From assembly GCA_004295005.1 (NCBI GenBank), contig SHNG01000192.1:1-64000 (forward strand): DNA of 64,000 nt, written 5' to 3'. Both the position numbers and the translations under genes were made by a program. This DNA comes from Gammaproteobacteria bacterium (GTDB lineage: Bacteria > Pseudomonadota > Gammaproteobacteria > Xanthomonadales > Rhodanobacteraceae). The notes below the pieces were generated by a model. It ran no database searches and was not told the DNA's origin. It was given only the letters and a program-made list of their open reading frames with translations. Shown piece after piece: positions 36,513-46,300 of the stretch. How positions within the stretch are numbered: position 1 is the first letter of the stretch; the number at the start of each line of letters is the position of its first letter.

Positions 36513-38903
36513 ATGTTGAAGCGACACTTTTCACCCTTGGGTTTCTGGCTGGCCAGCCTGGTGCTGGCGCTGTGCGCGGTCAGCAGTTCGGCATTCGCCG
36601 ACCCGCCCGGGCGCGTCGCACGCGTGAGTTACCTCGGCGGTTACGTCAGCATGCAAGCCGCCGGCATGGAGGAATGGAGCGAGGCGCGCATCAATCGCCC
36701 CTTGATCACCGGTGACTCCCTGTACTCCGACCGCGCCTCGCGAGTCGAAATGGAAATCGGCGCAGCGACGCTGCGCCTGGACGAACGCACTTCGTTCCGC
36801 CTGCTCAACCTGGACGATTCCCAGGCCCAGTTTGAGCTGACCTCGGGCACGGCGAGCCTCAACGTGCGCCGCGTATTCGACGGCCAGTACTACGAAGTGG
36901 ATACGCCGACCCTGGCACTGGTCATCGATCGACCGGGCCTGTACCGCATAGACATCTCGCCGGATGGCGACTCGACCATGGTTTCGGTGGTGGATGGCGA
37001 TGCGGAAGTTTACGGTCGCGACAACGCCAGCTACAGCGTACGCGGTGGAAGGGCCTATCGCTTCTACGATGACCGCCTGCGCGATGTACGCGTTTTCGAC
37101 CTTCCGCGGGAAGACGACTTCGACCGCTGGTGCTACGAGCGCATGGATCGTTACCAGAACTCGCCGTCGCGCCGCTACGTGTCCGAGGAAATCATCGGTT
37201 ACGCCGACCTCGATGACTACGGCTCCTGGAGCACGGTCGCAACCTACGGCTCTATCTGGTATCCGCGGGTCAATGCGGGCTGGGCTCCGTATCGCTACGG
37301 ACATTGGTCCTGGATCGACCCGTGGGGCTGGACCTGGGTCGACAACGAACCTTGGGGCTTTGCGCCTTGCCACTATGGCCGCTGGGCCTATGTGGGAAGT
37401 CGTTGGGGCTGGGTGCCCGGTCCACGCCATGTGCGGCCGATCTATGCCCCTGCGCTGGTTGCCTTTGTCGGCGGCGGCGGATTCAACGTCGGCATTTCCG
37501 TGGGTGGCCCCGTTGGCTGGTTCCCGCTCGGACCACGTGACGTCTACGTGCCGTGGTATCGCGGCTCGCGCAACTATTTCAACAACATCAACGTGCACAA
37601 CACGACGATCATCAACAACACCTACATCACCAATGTCTACAACGATTATTCGCGTGGCGCAGTGATCAACAACGCCAACTATGCGTATCGTGGCAACGTG
37701 GGCGCATTCACGGCCGTCTCGCGGGATGATTTCGTCAATGCCCGTTCAGTGGACCGTGCGCGTATCCAGGTGAATCAGGCCCAGCTCAGCCGCAGCAATG
37801 TGGTCAGCCAGATACAGGTCGCGCCCACCGCGCGCAGCTTCGTGGGTGGCAGCGTGGCACGGGCCGACGGCGGCCGGGTGGCACGCAACGCGAATTTTGA
37901 TCGGACGGTGATTGCGCGCACCGCGCCCCCGGTTCGTGAAATGAATGCGCAAGCCCGCATCCAGGCCATCTCCCGCAACAACAACCAGCCGCTGGCCGTC
38001 AGCCAGATGCAGGAAATGAGCGAGCGCAAGCCGGTGCGTACCAGCCAGGGCACACCCCGGGTGCAGGTCGTGGGCAGTGATCGAAGCCCGGTAGGCACGC
38101 GTGCTGCGGTTTCCCGCGAGCCGGCTGACGATTCGCGCAAGCCGATCTCGCGTGGCAATGCGCAGTCCCCATCGGTTGAGAGCCGTGGCACGCCAACGCG
38201 CGCGCAGCGCACGGAGGGCGTCCAGCGCACTGCACCTGTCGAAAGCACGGAACGAACCGTGCGTGCACCACGCAATGAGGGTCGCACCGAGCAGACTACT
38301 GCACGTGAACCCGTCGGCACGCGCGAACAATCCGATGTGCGCTATAACCCGAGCCGCGACAGCCGCCAAGACAGCGGTCCCGTTTCCCGTCAATCCAGCG
38401 AACGCACGGTGCGTGCTCCACAACCGAGCGAGCGCCCAAGCTACAAGGATGAAGCTGGCGACAGTCAACGCGGCACGCAAAGCTCGCGCACCATGCGCCA
38501 GCCGCAGGGCCAGGGCATGTCAGGTGCGCGTGAGGAGCCGATCCGGGTACCTGATCGCCGCTATGAACCGCGCTCCCAGCCCGAGCAACGCAGCTATCAG
38601 CCGCAGCAACAGCAACCGACGCGTCGCAGTGAACCGCAGCCGCAAGCTGAGCGCAGCTACCAGCCCCAGCAGCAACGCGGTTATCAGCCACAGCAGGAAC
38701 GCAGCTATCAGCCGCAGCAGCGTTCGGAGCCGGTGCAGCGAACCCAGCGCGAGGTACAGCCCCAGCAGATGGCACCGCAGCCTCGCGTGGTCGAACCGCG
38801 CCAACCACAGCAACGCCAGGCGGTGCCTCAGGAATCGCGCGAAAAATCCGACAGCGACAACCAGGACAGCGGCCAGAACCAGCGCAAGCCGCGCAACTGG
38901 TAG
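36513..38903 (+). CDS. FecR/DUF6600 domain exported protein with low-complexity tail
   Basis: A 796-residue protein with a signal peptide (LASLVLALCAVSSSAFA). Residues 35-190 resemble a FecR-type domain (VSYLGGYVSMQ, LITGDSLYSD, ATLRLDERT). Residues 225-360 are rich in Trp, Tyr and Gly (WSWIDPWGWTWVDNEPWGF, GRWAYVGSRWGWVPG), the mark of DUF6600. The last 300 residues are disordered and become QPQQ-rich repeats (SYQPQQ). It is probably periplasmic or surface-exposed; function is unknown. A strong terminator follows. Confidence 0.85.
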   Translation: MLKRHFSPLGFWLASLVLALCAVSSSAFADPPGRVARVSYLGGYVSMQAAGMEEWSEARINRPLITGDSLYSDRASRVEMEIGAATLRLDERTSFRLLNLDDSQAQFELTSGTASLNVRRVFDGQYYEVDTPTLALVIDRPGLYRIDISPDGDSTMVSVVDGDAEVYGRDNASYSVRGGRAYRFYDDRLRDVRVFDLPREDDFDRWCYERMDRYQNSPSRRYVSEEIIGYADLDDYGSWSTVATYGSIWYPRVNAGWAPYRYGHWSWIDPWGWTWVDNEPWGFAPCHYGRWAYVGSRWGWVPGPRHVRPIYAPALVAFVGGGGFNVGISVGGPVGWFPLGPRDVYVPWYRGSRNYFNNINVHNTTIINNTYITNVYNDYSRGAVINNANYAYRGNVGAFTAVSRDDFVNARSVDRARIQVNQAQLSRSNVVSQIQVAPTARSFVGGSVARADGGRVARNANFDRTVIARTAPPVREMNAQARIQAISRNNNQPLAVSQMQEMSERKPVRTSQGTPRVQVVGSDRSPVGTRAAVSREPADDSRKPISRGNAQSPSVESRGTPTRAQRTEGVQRTAPVESTERTVRAPRNEGRTEQTTAREPVGTREQSDVRYNPSRDSRQDSGPVSRQSSERTVRAPQPSERPSYKDEAGDSQRGTQSSRTMRQPQGQGMSGAREEPIRVPDRRYEPRSQPEQRSYQPQQQQPTRRSEPQPQAERSYQPQQQRGYQPQQERSYQPQQRSEPVQRTQREVQPQQMAPQPRVVEPRQPQQRQAVPQESREKSDSDNQDSGQNQRKPRNW

Positions 38904-38925
38904 TCCACTGCCGAAGCCGATGAAC

Positions 38926-38955
38926 GACGCCGCGGATCTCCGCGGCGTCTTTTTT
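38926..38955 (+). terminator. Rho-independent terminator
   Basis: GACGCCGCGG-ATCT-CCGCGGCGTC followed by six T. It ends transcription of the FecR/DUF6600 gene. Confidence 0.92.
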
Positions 38956-39057
38956 CACGGCGCCAACCACGAAACCCTGGAAATACGAGTGAACCCAACC
39001 TGATCAGCGCATGCTTGCGGTAGCCTGGGGTGCGCGCCCGACATGGGGCATCCGGGC

Positions 39058-39063
39058 TACAAT
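39058..39063 (+). promoter_or_regulatory. Possible -10 element giving a leaderless thiS mRNA
   Basis: TACAAT ends 6 nt before the ATG of thiS, so transcription from it would start at or next to the start codon. There is no Shine-Dalgarno sequence in the gap. The -35 region is poor. Confidence 0.35.
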
Positions 39064-39069
39064 TCGCGC

Positions 39070-39270
39070 ATGAACATCGTTCTCAACGGCGAAACCCGGA
39101 TACTCGAACACGAGCAGACGCTTGGCGAGCTGCTTGATGCAGCCGGATACGGCGACAAACGCGTCGCCGTCGAGGTCAACCGACAGATCATCTCGCGCAG
39201 CGCCCATGCCGACTACCGCATTTGCAACGGTGATCGCATCGAGATCGTGCATGCCATAGGTGGCGGCTGA
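39070..39270 (+). CDS. thiS: Sulfur carrier protein ThiS
   Basis: A 66-residue ubiquitin-fold protein that carries sulphur as a C-terminal thiocarboxylate for thiazole synthesis. It ends in the required Gly-Gly (AIGGG). NIVLNGE and [12 protein letters not shown] are family features. Its stop overlaps the thiG start, so ThiS and ThiG are translated together. Confidence 0.93.
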   Translation: MNIVLNGETRILEHEQTLGELLDAAGYGDKRVAVEVNRQIISRSAHADYRICNGDRIEIVHAIGGG

Positions 39271-40121
39271 TGACTGCCAGTGCACCGCACGCAAGCCCTG
39301 CCTTGAGGTTGGCGCCCGTCGGCGCATCGGGAGCCGAAGCCTCCGATGACCCCCTGGTCATTGCCGGTCGCAGCTATCGTTCACGGCTGCTGACCGGAAC
39401 GGGCAAGTTCAAGAATCTTGAAGAAACCCGACTGGCCACCGAGGCCGCCGCCGCGGAAATCGTCACCGTCGCCATCCGTCGCACCAACATCGGCCAGGAC
39501 CCTTCGCAACCCAATCTGCTCGAGGTGTTGCACCCGGATCGCTACACCATCCTGCCGAACACGGCCGGCTGCTACACCGCCGACGATGCCGTGCGTACCC
39601 TGCAACTGGCGCGCGAGCTGCTTGATGGCCACAGCCTGGTGAAACTTGAAGTGCTCGGCGACCAGAAGACGCTGTTCCCGGACATGCTGCAAACCCTGGT
39701 TGCGGCAGAACGGCTGGTGGCCGATGGATTCCAGGTCATGGTGTATTGCACGGACGATCCGCTGCTGGCGCGTCGCCTTGAAGAAATCGGCTGCGCCGCG
39801 ATCATGCCGCTGGCCGCGCCCATTGGCTCCGGACTCGGAATCCAGAACCGCTACAACCTGCTGGAGATCGTCGAGAACGCGAAGGTGCCGGTCATCGTCG
39901 ATGCCGGGGTAGGCACGGCATCGGATGCCTCGATAGCCATGGAACTGGGTTGCGACGGAGTGCTCATGAACACGGCCATCGCTGGCGCTCGTGAGCCGAT
40001 CCTGATGGCCCATGCCATGCGATTGGCGGTGGAAGCAGGACGCGCCGCGTTTTGTGCCGGACGCATTCCGCGCAAGCGCTATGCATCGGCCTCAAGCCCG
40101 CTCGAAGGAACCCTCGGCTGA
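39270..40121 (+). CDS. thiG: Thiazole synthase
   Basis: A 283-residue TIM-barrel enzyme that forms the thiazole phosphate of thiamine from deoxyxylulose phosphate, dehydroglycine and ThiS thiocarboxylate. Key stretches are [13 protein letters not shown] with the Schiff-base loop nearby, [23 protein letters not shown] and [15 protein letters not shown]. The first 25 residues are a non-conserved extension. It is the middle gene of thiS-thiG-trmB. Confidence 0.95.
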   Translation: MTASAPHASPALRLAPVGASGAEASDDPLVIAGRSYRSRLLTGTGKFKNLEETRLATEAAAAEIVTVAIRRTNIGQDPSQPNLLEVLHPDRYTILPNTAGCYTADDAVRTLQLARELLDGHSLVKLEVLGDQKTLFPDMLQTLVAAERLVADGFQVMVYCTDDPLLARRLEEIGCAAIMPLAAPIGSGLGIQNRYNLLEIVENAKVPVIVDAGVGTASDASIAMELGCDGVLMNTAIAGAREPILMAHAMRLAVEAGRAAFCAGRIPRKRYASASSPLEGTLG

Positions 40122-40125
40122 GGCC

Positions 40126-40842
40126 ATGACTGATCCGCGCCAGTCCGACCGCACCGCGGACCCACAGAGCCATCCACGCCGAATCCGCAGCTTTGTGCTG
40201 CGCCAGGGCCGCATCACACCGGCCCAGGAACAGGCATTCGCCGCACATTGGTCGCGCTTTGGAGTGGACAGTGGCACGGGATTGCTTGAACTGGATGCCT
40301 TGTTTGCGCGCGCGGCGCCCGTGGTCCTTGAAATCGGTTTCGGCAACGGCGCACAACTGTTGCATGCCGCCAGCAATGAGCCAGAGCGCAATTTTATCGG
40401 CATCGAAGTGCATCGCCCCGGCGTCGGTCGACTGATGAACGGGCTCGCTGAGGCCGGATTGGAGAATGTGCGCCTGTTCCAGCACGACGCCGTGGAAGTC
40501 CTCGGCCAGCAGATTCCCGAAGGCTCGCTGGACGAGGTCCGCATCTACTTTCCCGATCCGTGGCCAAAGAAGCGTCACCACAAGCGCCGCCTGATCCAGG
40601 CCGAATTCATCGAGCTGCTCGCCACGCGGGTGCGCAGCGGCGGGCTGCTGCATCTGGCCACCGACTGGGCAGAATATGCCGAGCACATGCTGGCGACCAT
40701 GGATGCCAGTCCGCGCTGGCGAAACCGGGCCGGCAACGGGGCATACTCTGCGGCACCGGCGTGGCGCATCAACACGCATTTCGAAAAGCGTGGCGTACGC
40801 CTTGGCCACGGAGTCTGGGACCTGATCCACGAACGCACCTGA
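40126..40842 (+). CDS. trmB: tRNA (guanine-46-N7)-methyltransferase
   Basis: A 238-residue SAM-dependent enzyme that methylates G46 in the tRNA variable loop. The SAM site is LEIGFGNGAQLL, and the diagnostic YFPDPWPKKRHHKRRL motif is present. It starts 5 bp after thiG. Linkage to thiSG is seen in many Xanthomonadales and may be only positional. Confidence 0.95.
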   Translation: MTDPRQSDRTADPQSHPRRIRSFVLRQGRITPAQEQAFAAHWSRFGVDSGTGLLELDALFARAAPVVLEIGFGNGAQLLHAASNEPERNFIGIEVHRPGVGRLMNGLAEAGLENVRLFQHDAVEVLGQQIPEGSLDEVRIYFPDPWPKKRHHKRRLIQAEFIELLATRVRSGGLLHLATDWAEYAEHMLATMDASPRWRNRAGNGAYSAAPAWRINTHFEKRGVRLGHGVWDLIHERT

Positions 40843-40890
40843 GTCATTGGTTTCATTCGAGCTGCACCACCCGGAGCCGTCGCCAGCCCA

Positions 40891-42741
40891 ATGGACATGA
40901 GCCTGACCCTGACCACAGACATGGCCCTGGTGCTTGGCCTGCTCGGTTTCACCGTGCTCATGCTGGTGCTGGAATGGATCCGCGCCGATCTGATCGCCTT
41001 GCTCGTCCTGGTGGTCATCGGCGTCACCGGACTGATGCCGGTGGATCAACTGTTTGATGGTTTCGCCGGCAATGCGGTGATGTCGCTGATCGCGGTCATG
41101 ATCATGGGTGCGGGCCTGGACCGCACCGGGGTACTCGGCAAGGCGGCATCCTTCATCCTGCGCCTCGCGGGCGGTGTGGAGACGCGCGTGTCGCACCTGA
41201 TCAACGCCATGGTCGGCAGCATGTCGGCGGTCATGCAAAGCCAGGCCCTGGCCACCTTGTTCGTACCCGTGGTCAGCCGCGTCAGTGCACGCACCGGTAT
41301 TCCCTTGAAGCGCCTGTTGTTGCCCATGGCCTGCTGCATCCTGGCTGGCACCAACACCACCATGATCTCCAACTCGCCGCTGATCCTGCTCAATGACCTG
41401 GTCGCCAGCGCCAATCGCAACCTTCCACCAGGCGCGCAGAGCATCGAGGCATTCCCGCTGTTCGCCATCGCCCCCGTGGGCATTCCACTGTTGCTGGTCG
41501 GGCTGGGCTATTTCGCCTTCCTGACGCCACGGCTGTGGCCGAGCGAGGAGGAAAAACAGAAGGTCACGCCTGGCCGCACGGAAACCTATTTCGCCGAGAT
41601 GTACGGCATCGATGGCGAGGTCATGGAGCTGACGGTAACCGCGGAGAGCGCCCTGGTCGGCATGAGCGTGATCGAGGCCGAGCGTCTGCATGGTGCACCG
41701 CTGATCCTTGCCCTGCGAACCGGCAACGAGGCGCGCCTGGCGCCACCCGGTGACCAGATGATCTGGGTCGGCAGCATCATCGGCGTGCTCGGCAAGCGCG
41801 AGGACATCACCGAATTTGCCAACAACCAGTTGTGCAAGGTACAGGCGCGCCTGCGCAATTTCGGCGACATGTTCAATCCGACGCGAGCCGGAATTTCCGA
41901 AGTCGTGGTGTCACCGAACTCGCGCTGGATCAAGCAGCGGGTTGGCGACCTGCGCCTGCGCAAGCGCTTCGGCATCAACGTGCTCGCGGTGACCCGTGGC
42001 GAGCAGGTATTCCGCGAGGATGTGCGCGAAGTCACCTTGCGTCCGGGTGACTCCCTGGTCGTGCACAGCCTGTGGCGTGATCTGACCCTGGCCGCGGAGT
42101 CGCGCGACTTCGTGGTGGTAACCGACTATCCGCAGGAAGAACAACGACCAAGCAAGATCTGGCATGCGGTGATCTTTTTCGGCATCGCCATGGGTCTTGG
42201 CCTGTTCACCGATCTCAAGCTGGCGGTGGCCATGTTGACCGGTGCGGTGGGCATGCTGCTCGCGGGCGTGCTCAGCATGGACGAGGCCTATCACGCGATC
42301 AACTGGAAAACGATCTTCATCCTTGCCTGCCTGATTCCACTGGGTGGAGCCATGGACTCCACCGGCACCGCCGCCTGGATCGCGCAGGAGGTGCTGGTCT
42401 ACCTCGGCAATCTGCCGCCGTGGGTCGTGCAGGCCTTCATCGCCATCCTCGCCCTGATCCTTTCGCAGGTGATTTCCAATGTGGGCGCCGCCGTGATGAT
42501 GGTGCCGATGGCCATCAACATCGCGCTTGCATCCGGTGGCAACCCGGCCGCCTATGCGTTGATCGTGGCCATATCAACTTCGAATACCTACCTGCTGCCG
42601 AGTGCGAACCCGGTGCTGCTGGTCATTGCCGGGCCCGGTGGCTACAAGACGCGGGACTTCCTGCGCGTGGGCCTGCCGTTGACCGTCCTGATCCTGGTGA
42701 CCACGCTGGTCAGCATCAATCTTGTGTTCGGTTCAAGCTGA
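40891..42741 (+). CDS. SLC13/DASS-family permease with RCK-C domains
   Basis: A 616-residue membrane protein: about 11-12 helices split by a soluble insert (residues 215-415) with two TrkA-C/RCK-C modules (ESALVGMSVIEAERL, LRPGDSLVVHS). NSPLILL and SNTYLLPSANPV are the family's helix-loop substrate motifs. Members exchange anions such as sulphate or dicarboxylates with sodium; the substrate cannot be told here. The ATG at 40891 (MDMSLTL) has an alternative two codons later. Confidence 0.88.
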   Translation: MDMSLTLTTDMALVLGLLGFTVLMLVLEWIRADLIALLVLVVIGVTGLMPVDQLFDGFAGNAVMSLIAVMIMGAGLDRTGVLGKAASFILRLAGGVETRVSHLINAMVGSMSAVMQSQALATLFVPVVSRVSARTGIPLKRLLLPMACCILAGTNTTMISNSPLILLNDLVASANRNLPPGAQSIEAFPLFAIAPVGIPLLLVGLGYFAFLTPRLWPSEEEKQKVTPGRTETYFAEMYGIDGEVMELTVTAESALVGMSVIEAERLHGAPLILALRTGNEARLAPPGDQMIWVGSIIGVLGKREDITEFANNQLCKVQARLRNFGDMFNPTRAGISEVVVSPNSRWIKQRVGDLRLRKRFGINVLAVTRGEQVFREDVREVTLRPGDSLVVHSLWRDLTLAAESRDFVVVTDYPQEEQRPSKIWHAVIFFGIAMGLGLFTDLKLAVAMLTGAVGMLLAGVLSMDEAYHAINWKTIFILACLIPLGGAMDSTGTAAWIAQEVLVYLGNLPPWVVQAFIAILALILSQVISNVGAAVMMVPMAINIALASGGNPAAYALIVAISTSNTYLLPSANPVLLVIAGPGGYKTRDFLRVGLPLTVLILVTTLVSINLVFGSS

Positions 42742-43052
42742 GCCGCGATCGATCATCCGGGAACCCCGGGCAGCAAGGTGATGCCTGACGGCTTGCGCGC
42801 AATCCGTGTACGCATCCAATCCGCGCCATCTGCGACGCGCCCACACCATGCATGAACCGTTGCGGCGGATTCGACTCGATCAGACAACGCGGCCGCGGAC
42901 TTGCGCACGGTTGCGATCCAACCAGAATCCTTCGGCCGCGCGGATTCGCACAATGAACCAACGTGTTGGCAGACCAGTGGCCTTGAACGAAAATGCCCGA
43001 ACCCATCCCGAATGGCGTAATGGATACGGCCACTCGGGACAGGGTGCGCGAA
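42742..43052. other. Intergenic region between convergent genes
   Basis: These 311 bp lie between the SLC13 and BlaR1-like genes. No gene, repeat or T-tailed hairpin is apparent. Confidence 0.3.
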
Positions 43053-44816
43053 TCAATTGTAGTTGCCAGCCAGAATGATCATCTGGGCTGAGGATTCACG
43101 TTCGCGATCGAGTCTGGAAATGTTGCCGTCTGGTATCGGCCGGCAGATGTGCGATCCCGTATAGGAAGCACACTGCTCTTCATCAACTGTCGCCAAGGCA
43201 TCGCTGGCGCCGCTGTACTCGAAATCCTGGCGGAAGGTGGTGCCAGCAAAACCCTCGACGCTTTGTGGGTCAAACCGCCACTGCTTCAAGGCGCGTCGGG
43301 CTGCCGATGCGAAGCTTCCCTCGGTATCGCCGGAAACGGCACGGATGTCACGCACCTTGCCCCTGCGGTCGATGGTGAAATCGAACGCCACTTTGGTCGC
43401 GGCTGCTTCTTCGCTGCCACGCGGATAGTTGGGCGTAACAATTCGTACCGCTCGTGGAGCCGGCTTTCCGTCATTCTTGACCTGAGGCACTGCAATGGAA
43501 TCCGCAACGGCCAGATCCTGCGGCTCTTTGGCTGCTTCTGGTACTTCGGCGAGCGGCTCATCCAGGGACGGAAGCGCAGGAACCATCTGCTCCGGGGCCT
43601 CCATGGTCGAGGCAAGCGCCGGTGCCGGAACATCGGGAAGGACGCGTTCCGTAAGCACGGCCGGTTCACTGACTTGCGCTACCGAAAGCCGGGTGAACTC
43701 GGGTCGCAAGCTTGCATCCTGCCTGGCTACTTCAACACGCAGTGGCACTTCCGCCTGGCGCATCTGCAGTGCGGGTTGCAGTACGTCCACGACCAGCGAT
43801 TCCTCGCTTGAAATTCGCGAACCGGCAGCAATGGCGATCACCAGCCCGAGGCTGGCGATTCCGGCGACCCATGGCCCACGTCTGGAACGATGCGCGCTCT
43901 TGTGTGCCGGGTACGCACCGAGTATGCGACGCACCCGATCAAGCAACATGCCGCCGGAAGCTGCCACGGCCAGTTGTGGCGTCACCTGCCGCACATTCTC
44001 CAGCGCAGCCAGGGTGCGCGCGTACTCGCGAGGCTCGCCGCGGGTAAGCCTGAGCACCAGGTTGTCGCAGCAGATTTCACGTTCATGGCGCACTTCACGC
44101 GATATCCAGTGCACGACCGGATGATAGAACAACAGGGTTTCAACCACGGTCTGCGCAAGATTGACCAGGTGATCGTAGCGACGCAGGTGACCCAGTTCGT
44201 GGGCCAGGATGAGGCCGAGTTGCTGGCGCGGGAACCCCGTGACCACGGCGAGCGGCATCAGGATCACCGGCTTGAACCAGCCGATCAGGGTTGGCGTGTC
44301 AATGTGCCCGGAAACCAGAATGCGAACCGCGGCCATCGGCCCGAAGCGCCTTGCGACACCAGCGAGCAGGTCTTCGAGTTCCACATGACGCCAGGCCAGG
44401 TGCGTGGCGACACGTTCGAGCGCACGCCACTGGCGTACGGCACGCCCGATCATGAAGACCACGCCCGCCATCCAGCTCAGCACCAGCCATGGCAACAGTT
44501 CACTCCACAGCGAAGCGGACTGGGTCGCATCGACATTGGATGCAAGCGTCAGCGCAGGCAGCGCGATGGCATCCGTCGTCGCAAGTGCCACGGCAGGGAT
44601 ATCGGCGGACATCACAACGATAGTCAGCGGCACGCAGACAGCCAATGCGCCCATCGCGATCAGTCCCGCCGCGTAGCGCAGGTTGGCCTGCTCGCGCGGT
44701 ACCAGCATGCGCGTCAATGCGTACAGCACGCCGATCAATGCACCCTGCCAGAGAAAGTGGAGCAGGCTCCAGCCCAGCACCTGGATCCACGACATCAGAT
44801 CGAATCCCGCGCTCAT
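43053..44816 (-). CDS. BlaR1-like M56 metallopeptidase with C-terminal TonB domain
   Basis: A 587-residue inner-membrane protein. The N-terminal half has four helices and a cytoplasmic zinc-peptidase with HELGHLRRYDH (HExxH), as in BlaR1/MecR1. The C-terminal third holds a proline-rich linker and a TonB_C-like domain (PRGSEEAAATKVAFDFTIDR, ALKQWRFDP) where BlaR1 would carry the penicillin sensor. It starts within the end of the blaI-type gene (4-nt overlap), so it is the partner antirepressor. The signal is likely something other than beta-lactams. Confidence 0.88.
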   Translation of the reverse strand: MSAGFDLMSWIQVLGWSLLHFLWQGALIGVLYALTRMLVPREQANLRYAAGLIAMGALAVCVPLTIVVMSADIPAVALATTDAIALPALTLASNVDATQSASLWSELLPWLVLSWMAGVVFMIGRAVRQWRALERVATHLAWRHVELEDLLAGVARRFGPMAAVRILVSGHIDTPTLIGWFKPVILMPLAVVTGFPRQQLGLILAHELGHLRRYDHLVNLAQTVVETLLFYHPVVHWISREVRHEREICCDNLVLRLTRGEPREYARTLAALENVRQVTPQLAVAASGGMLLDRVRRILGAYPAHKSAHRSRRGPWVAGIASLGLVIAIAAGSRISSEESLVVDVLQPALQMRQAEVPLRVEVARQDASLRPEFTRLSVAQVSEPAVLTERVLPDVPAPALASTMEAPEQMVPALPSLDEPLAEVPEAAKEPQDLAVADSIAVPQVKNDGKPAPRAVRIVTPNYPRGSEEAAATKVAFDFTIDRRGKVRDIRAVSGDTEGSFASAARRALKQWRFDPQSVEGFAGTTFRQDFEYSGASDALATVDEEQCASYTGSHICRPIPDGNISRLDRERESSAQMIILAGNYN

Positions 44817-45214
44817 GATGTTTTCCCCGATTCGATGCTGTCGAGCAGGGCGCGGATTTCATCGAGCTCCTCACGACTGGCATGCGGCTGGCCACCCAGC
44901 GCCTGCAGCACGAGTTGCGAGGACGAGCCATCGAACACGCGCTGGACGATATCGCTGAGGAAGCGCTTTTGCGTCGACTCCTTGGAGATGGCGGCGCGAT
45001 AGACATGCGCGCGTTGCGAGTCGTCACGCTCCACCAGCCCCTTGGCATGCATGATCTGCAGCATTTTCAGGGAGGTCGTGTAACCGGCTCCGTCATCGCG
45101 GTAGTGAAGTTCGTGCAGCTCGCGCACGGTGCATTCACCACGTTCCCAGAGCACGTTGAGGATGCCAAGCTCGGCTTCGGTCGGTTTTGGCGCGGGCGGA
45201 GTGCGTGGACGCAT
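44813..45214 (-). CDS. BlaI/MecI/CopY-family repressor
   Basis: A 133-residue winged-helix repressor. ELGILNVLWERGECTVREL and YTTSLKMLQIMHAKGLVERDD are the DNA-binding domain, and the acidic C-terminal helix dimerises. In the family the M56 partner triggers cleavage of the repressor. The start at 45214 follows GAGGTG. It should autoregulate the pair and perhaps distant targets. Confidence 0.92.
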   Translation of the reverse strand: MRPRTPPAPKPTEAELGILNVLWERGECTVRELHELHYRDDGAGYTTSLKMLQIMHAKGLVERDDSQRAHVYRAAISKESTQKRFLSDIVQRVFDGSSSQLVLQALGGQPHASREELDEIRALLDSIESGKTS

Positions 45215-45433
45215 GGTCACCTCGAAAATGTTTGCCGGAACCCGGGTGAATGGCCGGCGAGTGCAATATCTGTGGAAATCCACCCCGATCAGTGCTTCAT
45301 GATCCAGCCTTGCCTGCGGGGCCACCGGATTGCAGCCTAGTGAGCATCCGGGCGCGTGTCAACGACATTCCTCGTAGTTTTGCCGGGGCGTGCCCGATCG
45401 AACCCGAAATCCGGCCCCCGCACCCCCAAAAGT

Positions 45434-45763
45434 TCAGGCCAGGCGTACCTCGTCACCCTCGATCAGCACAGGAAATCGCACCAATCCGCTGCTGCAGGGC
45501 CCGGAAACCCGGCTGCCGGAGTCCACCGCAAACATCGCTCCATGGGCGGCACAGATGATCTGGCCATTCTTGATCAGGAACTTGCCCGGCACGTAGTCCA
45601 GATGCCGGCCCTGGTGTGGGCACTCATTGTGGTATGCGAATACCTGCCCGCCCTGGCGCATCAGGATGATCTGGAAACCACCGGTTGCCGATTCAATGTG
45701 GCGCGAAATCGCACCACCATCGGGAATATCCGCCAGCACACACAGCAACCTGGAATCACCCAT
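45434..45763 (-). CDS. Rieske [2Fe-2S] ferredoxin
   Basis: A 109-residue soluble Rieske protein. The two cluster motifs are CPHQGRHLDY (C-x-H) and CAAHGAMF (C-x2-H), separated by 22 residues. It is alone, without an oxygenase or reductase gene beside it, so it may serve a remote oxygenase or act as a redox sensor. AAAGGTGG precedes the ATG. Confidence 0.9.
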   Translation of the reverse strand: MGDSRLLCVLADIPDGGAISRHIESATGGFQIILMRQGGQVFAYHNECPHQGRHLDYVPGKFLIKNGQIICAAHGAMFAVDSGSRVSGPCSSGLVRFPVLIEGDEVRLA

Positions 45764-45877
45764 ACCCACCTTTGACACTTGCGAGGCGACCTTCGGGCCC
45801 CAAGAATAGCGGTTCCGGATCCGTTCCTGCCCTCGACTTGCGTTCCCGGCGCAACGGTTCCCCGACGAGGATCGCCC

Positions 45878-46183
45878 ATGTTCGTGTTCCGTTCCGCCAT
45901 TCGTCCTCGCAATCCGCTGCTGCGCCTGCTGGGTGGACTGCTCGGCTTTCTCGCCGTATTGGCCGTGTTGGCACTGGGCATGTTTGCCTTTGCCGCCCTG
46001 GTTGTCGGCGGTGCCATCTGGTTTGTGGTCAACCAGTTGCGCGGGGGACGCAGACCCGCCACGCGCACCAACCCGCGCGGTCAGGATGCCGATGTCATCG
46101 ACGGCGAATTCAGCATCGTCGGCAATCCTGCACCCCCGGTCCTGATTGCCCAGGACAACCGGCAGGGCTCGAATCGGAGCTGA
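45878..46183 (+). CDS. Small hypothetical membrane protein
   Basis: A 101-residue protein with a basic N-terminus, two closely spaced hydrophobic segments (about residues 15-50) and a hydrophilic tail. GAGGA precedes the ATG at 45878. I do not recognise the family. It is divergent from the Rieske gene and 117 bp before the EamA gene. Confidence 0.6.
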   Translation: MFVFRSAIRPRNPLLRLLGGLLGFLAVLAVLALGMFAFAALVVGGAIWFVVNQLRGGRRPATRTNPRGQDADVIDGEFSIVGNPAPPVLIAQDNRQGSNRS

Positions 46184-46300
46184 CAAGCCAAAACTTCGGC
46201 GGCCTGTCCGGTTTGGTTCCCATCGCGTCCACGACAAATGGACCTTGCCCGCCACCCGTGGGCATCCCAAGCTGTGTCGACCAGCGAGAATTCCCGAGCC

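Noticed and set aside
42742..43052. Small genes in the gap between the SLC13 and BlaR1-like genes
   Set aside because: Frames on both strands lack a ribosome site, a domain and a consistent codon pattern.
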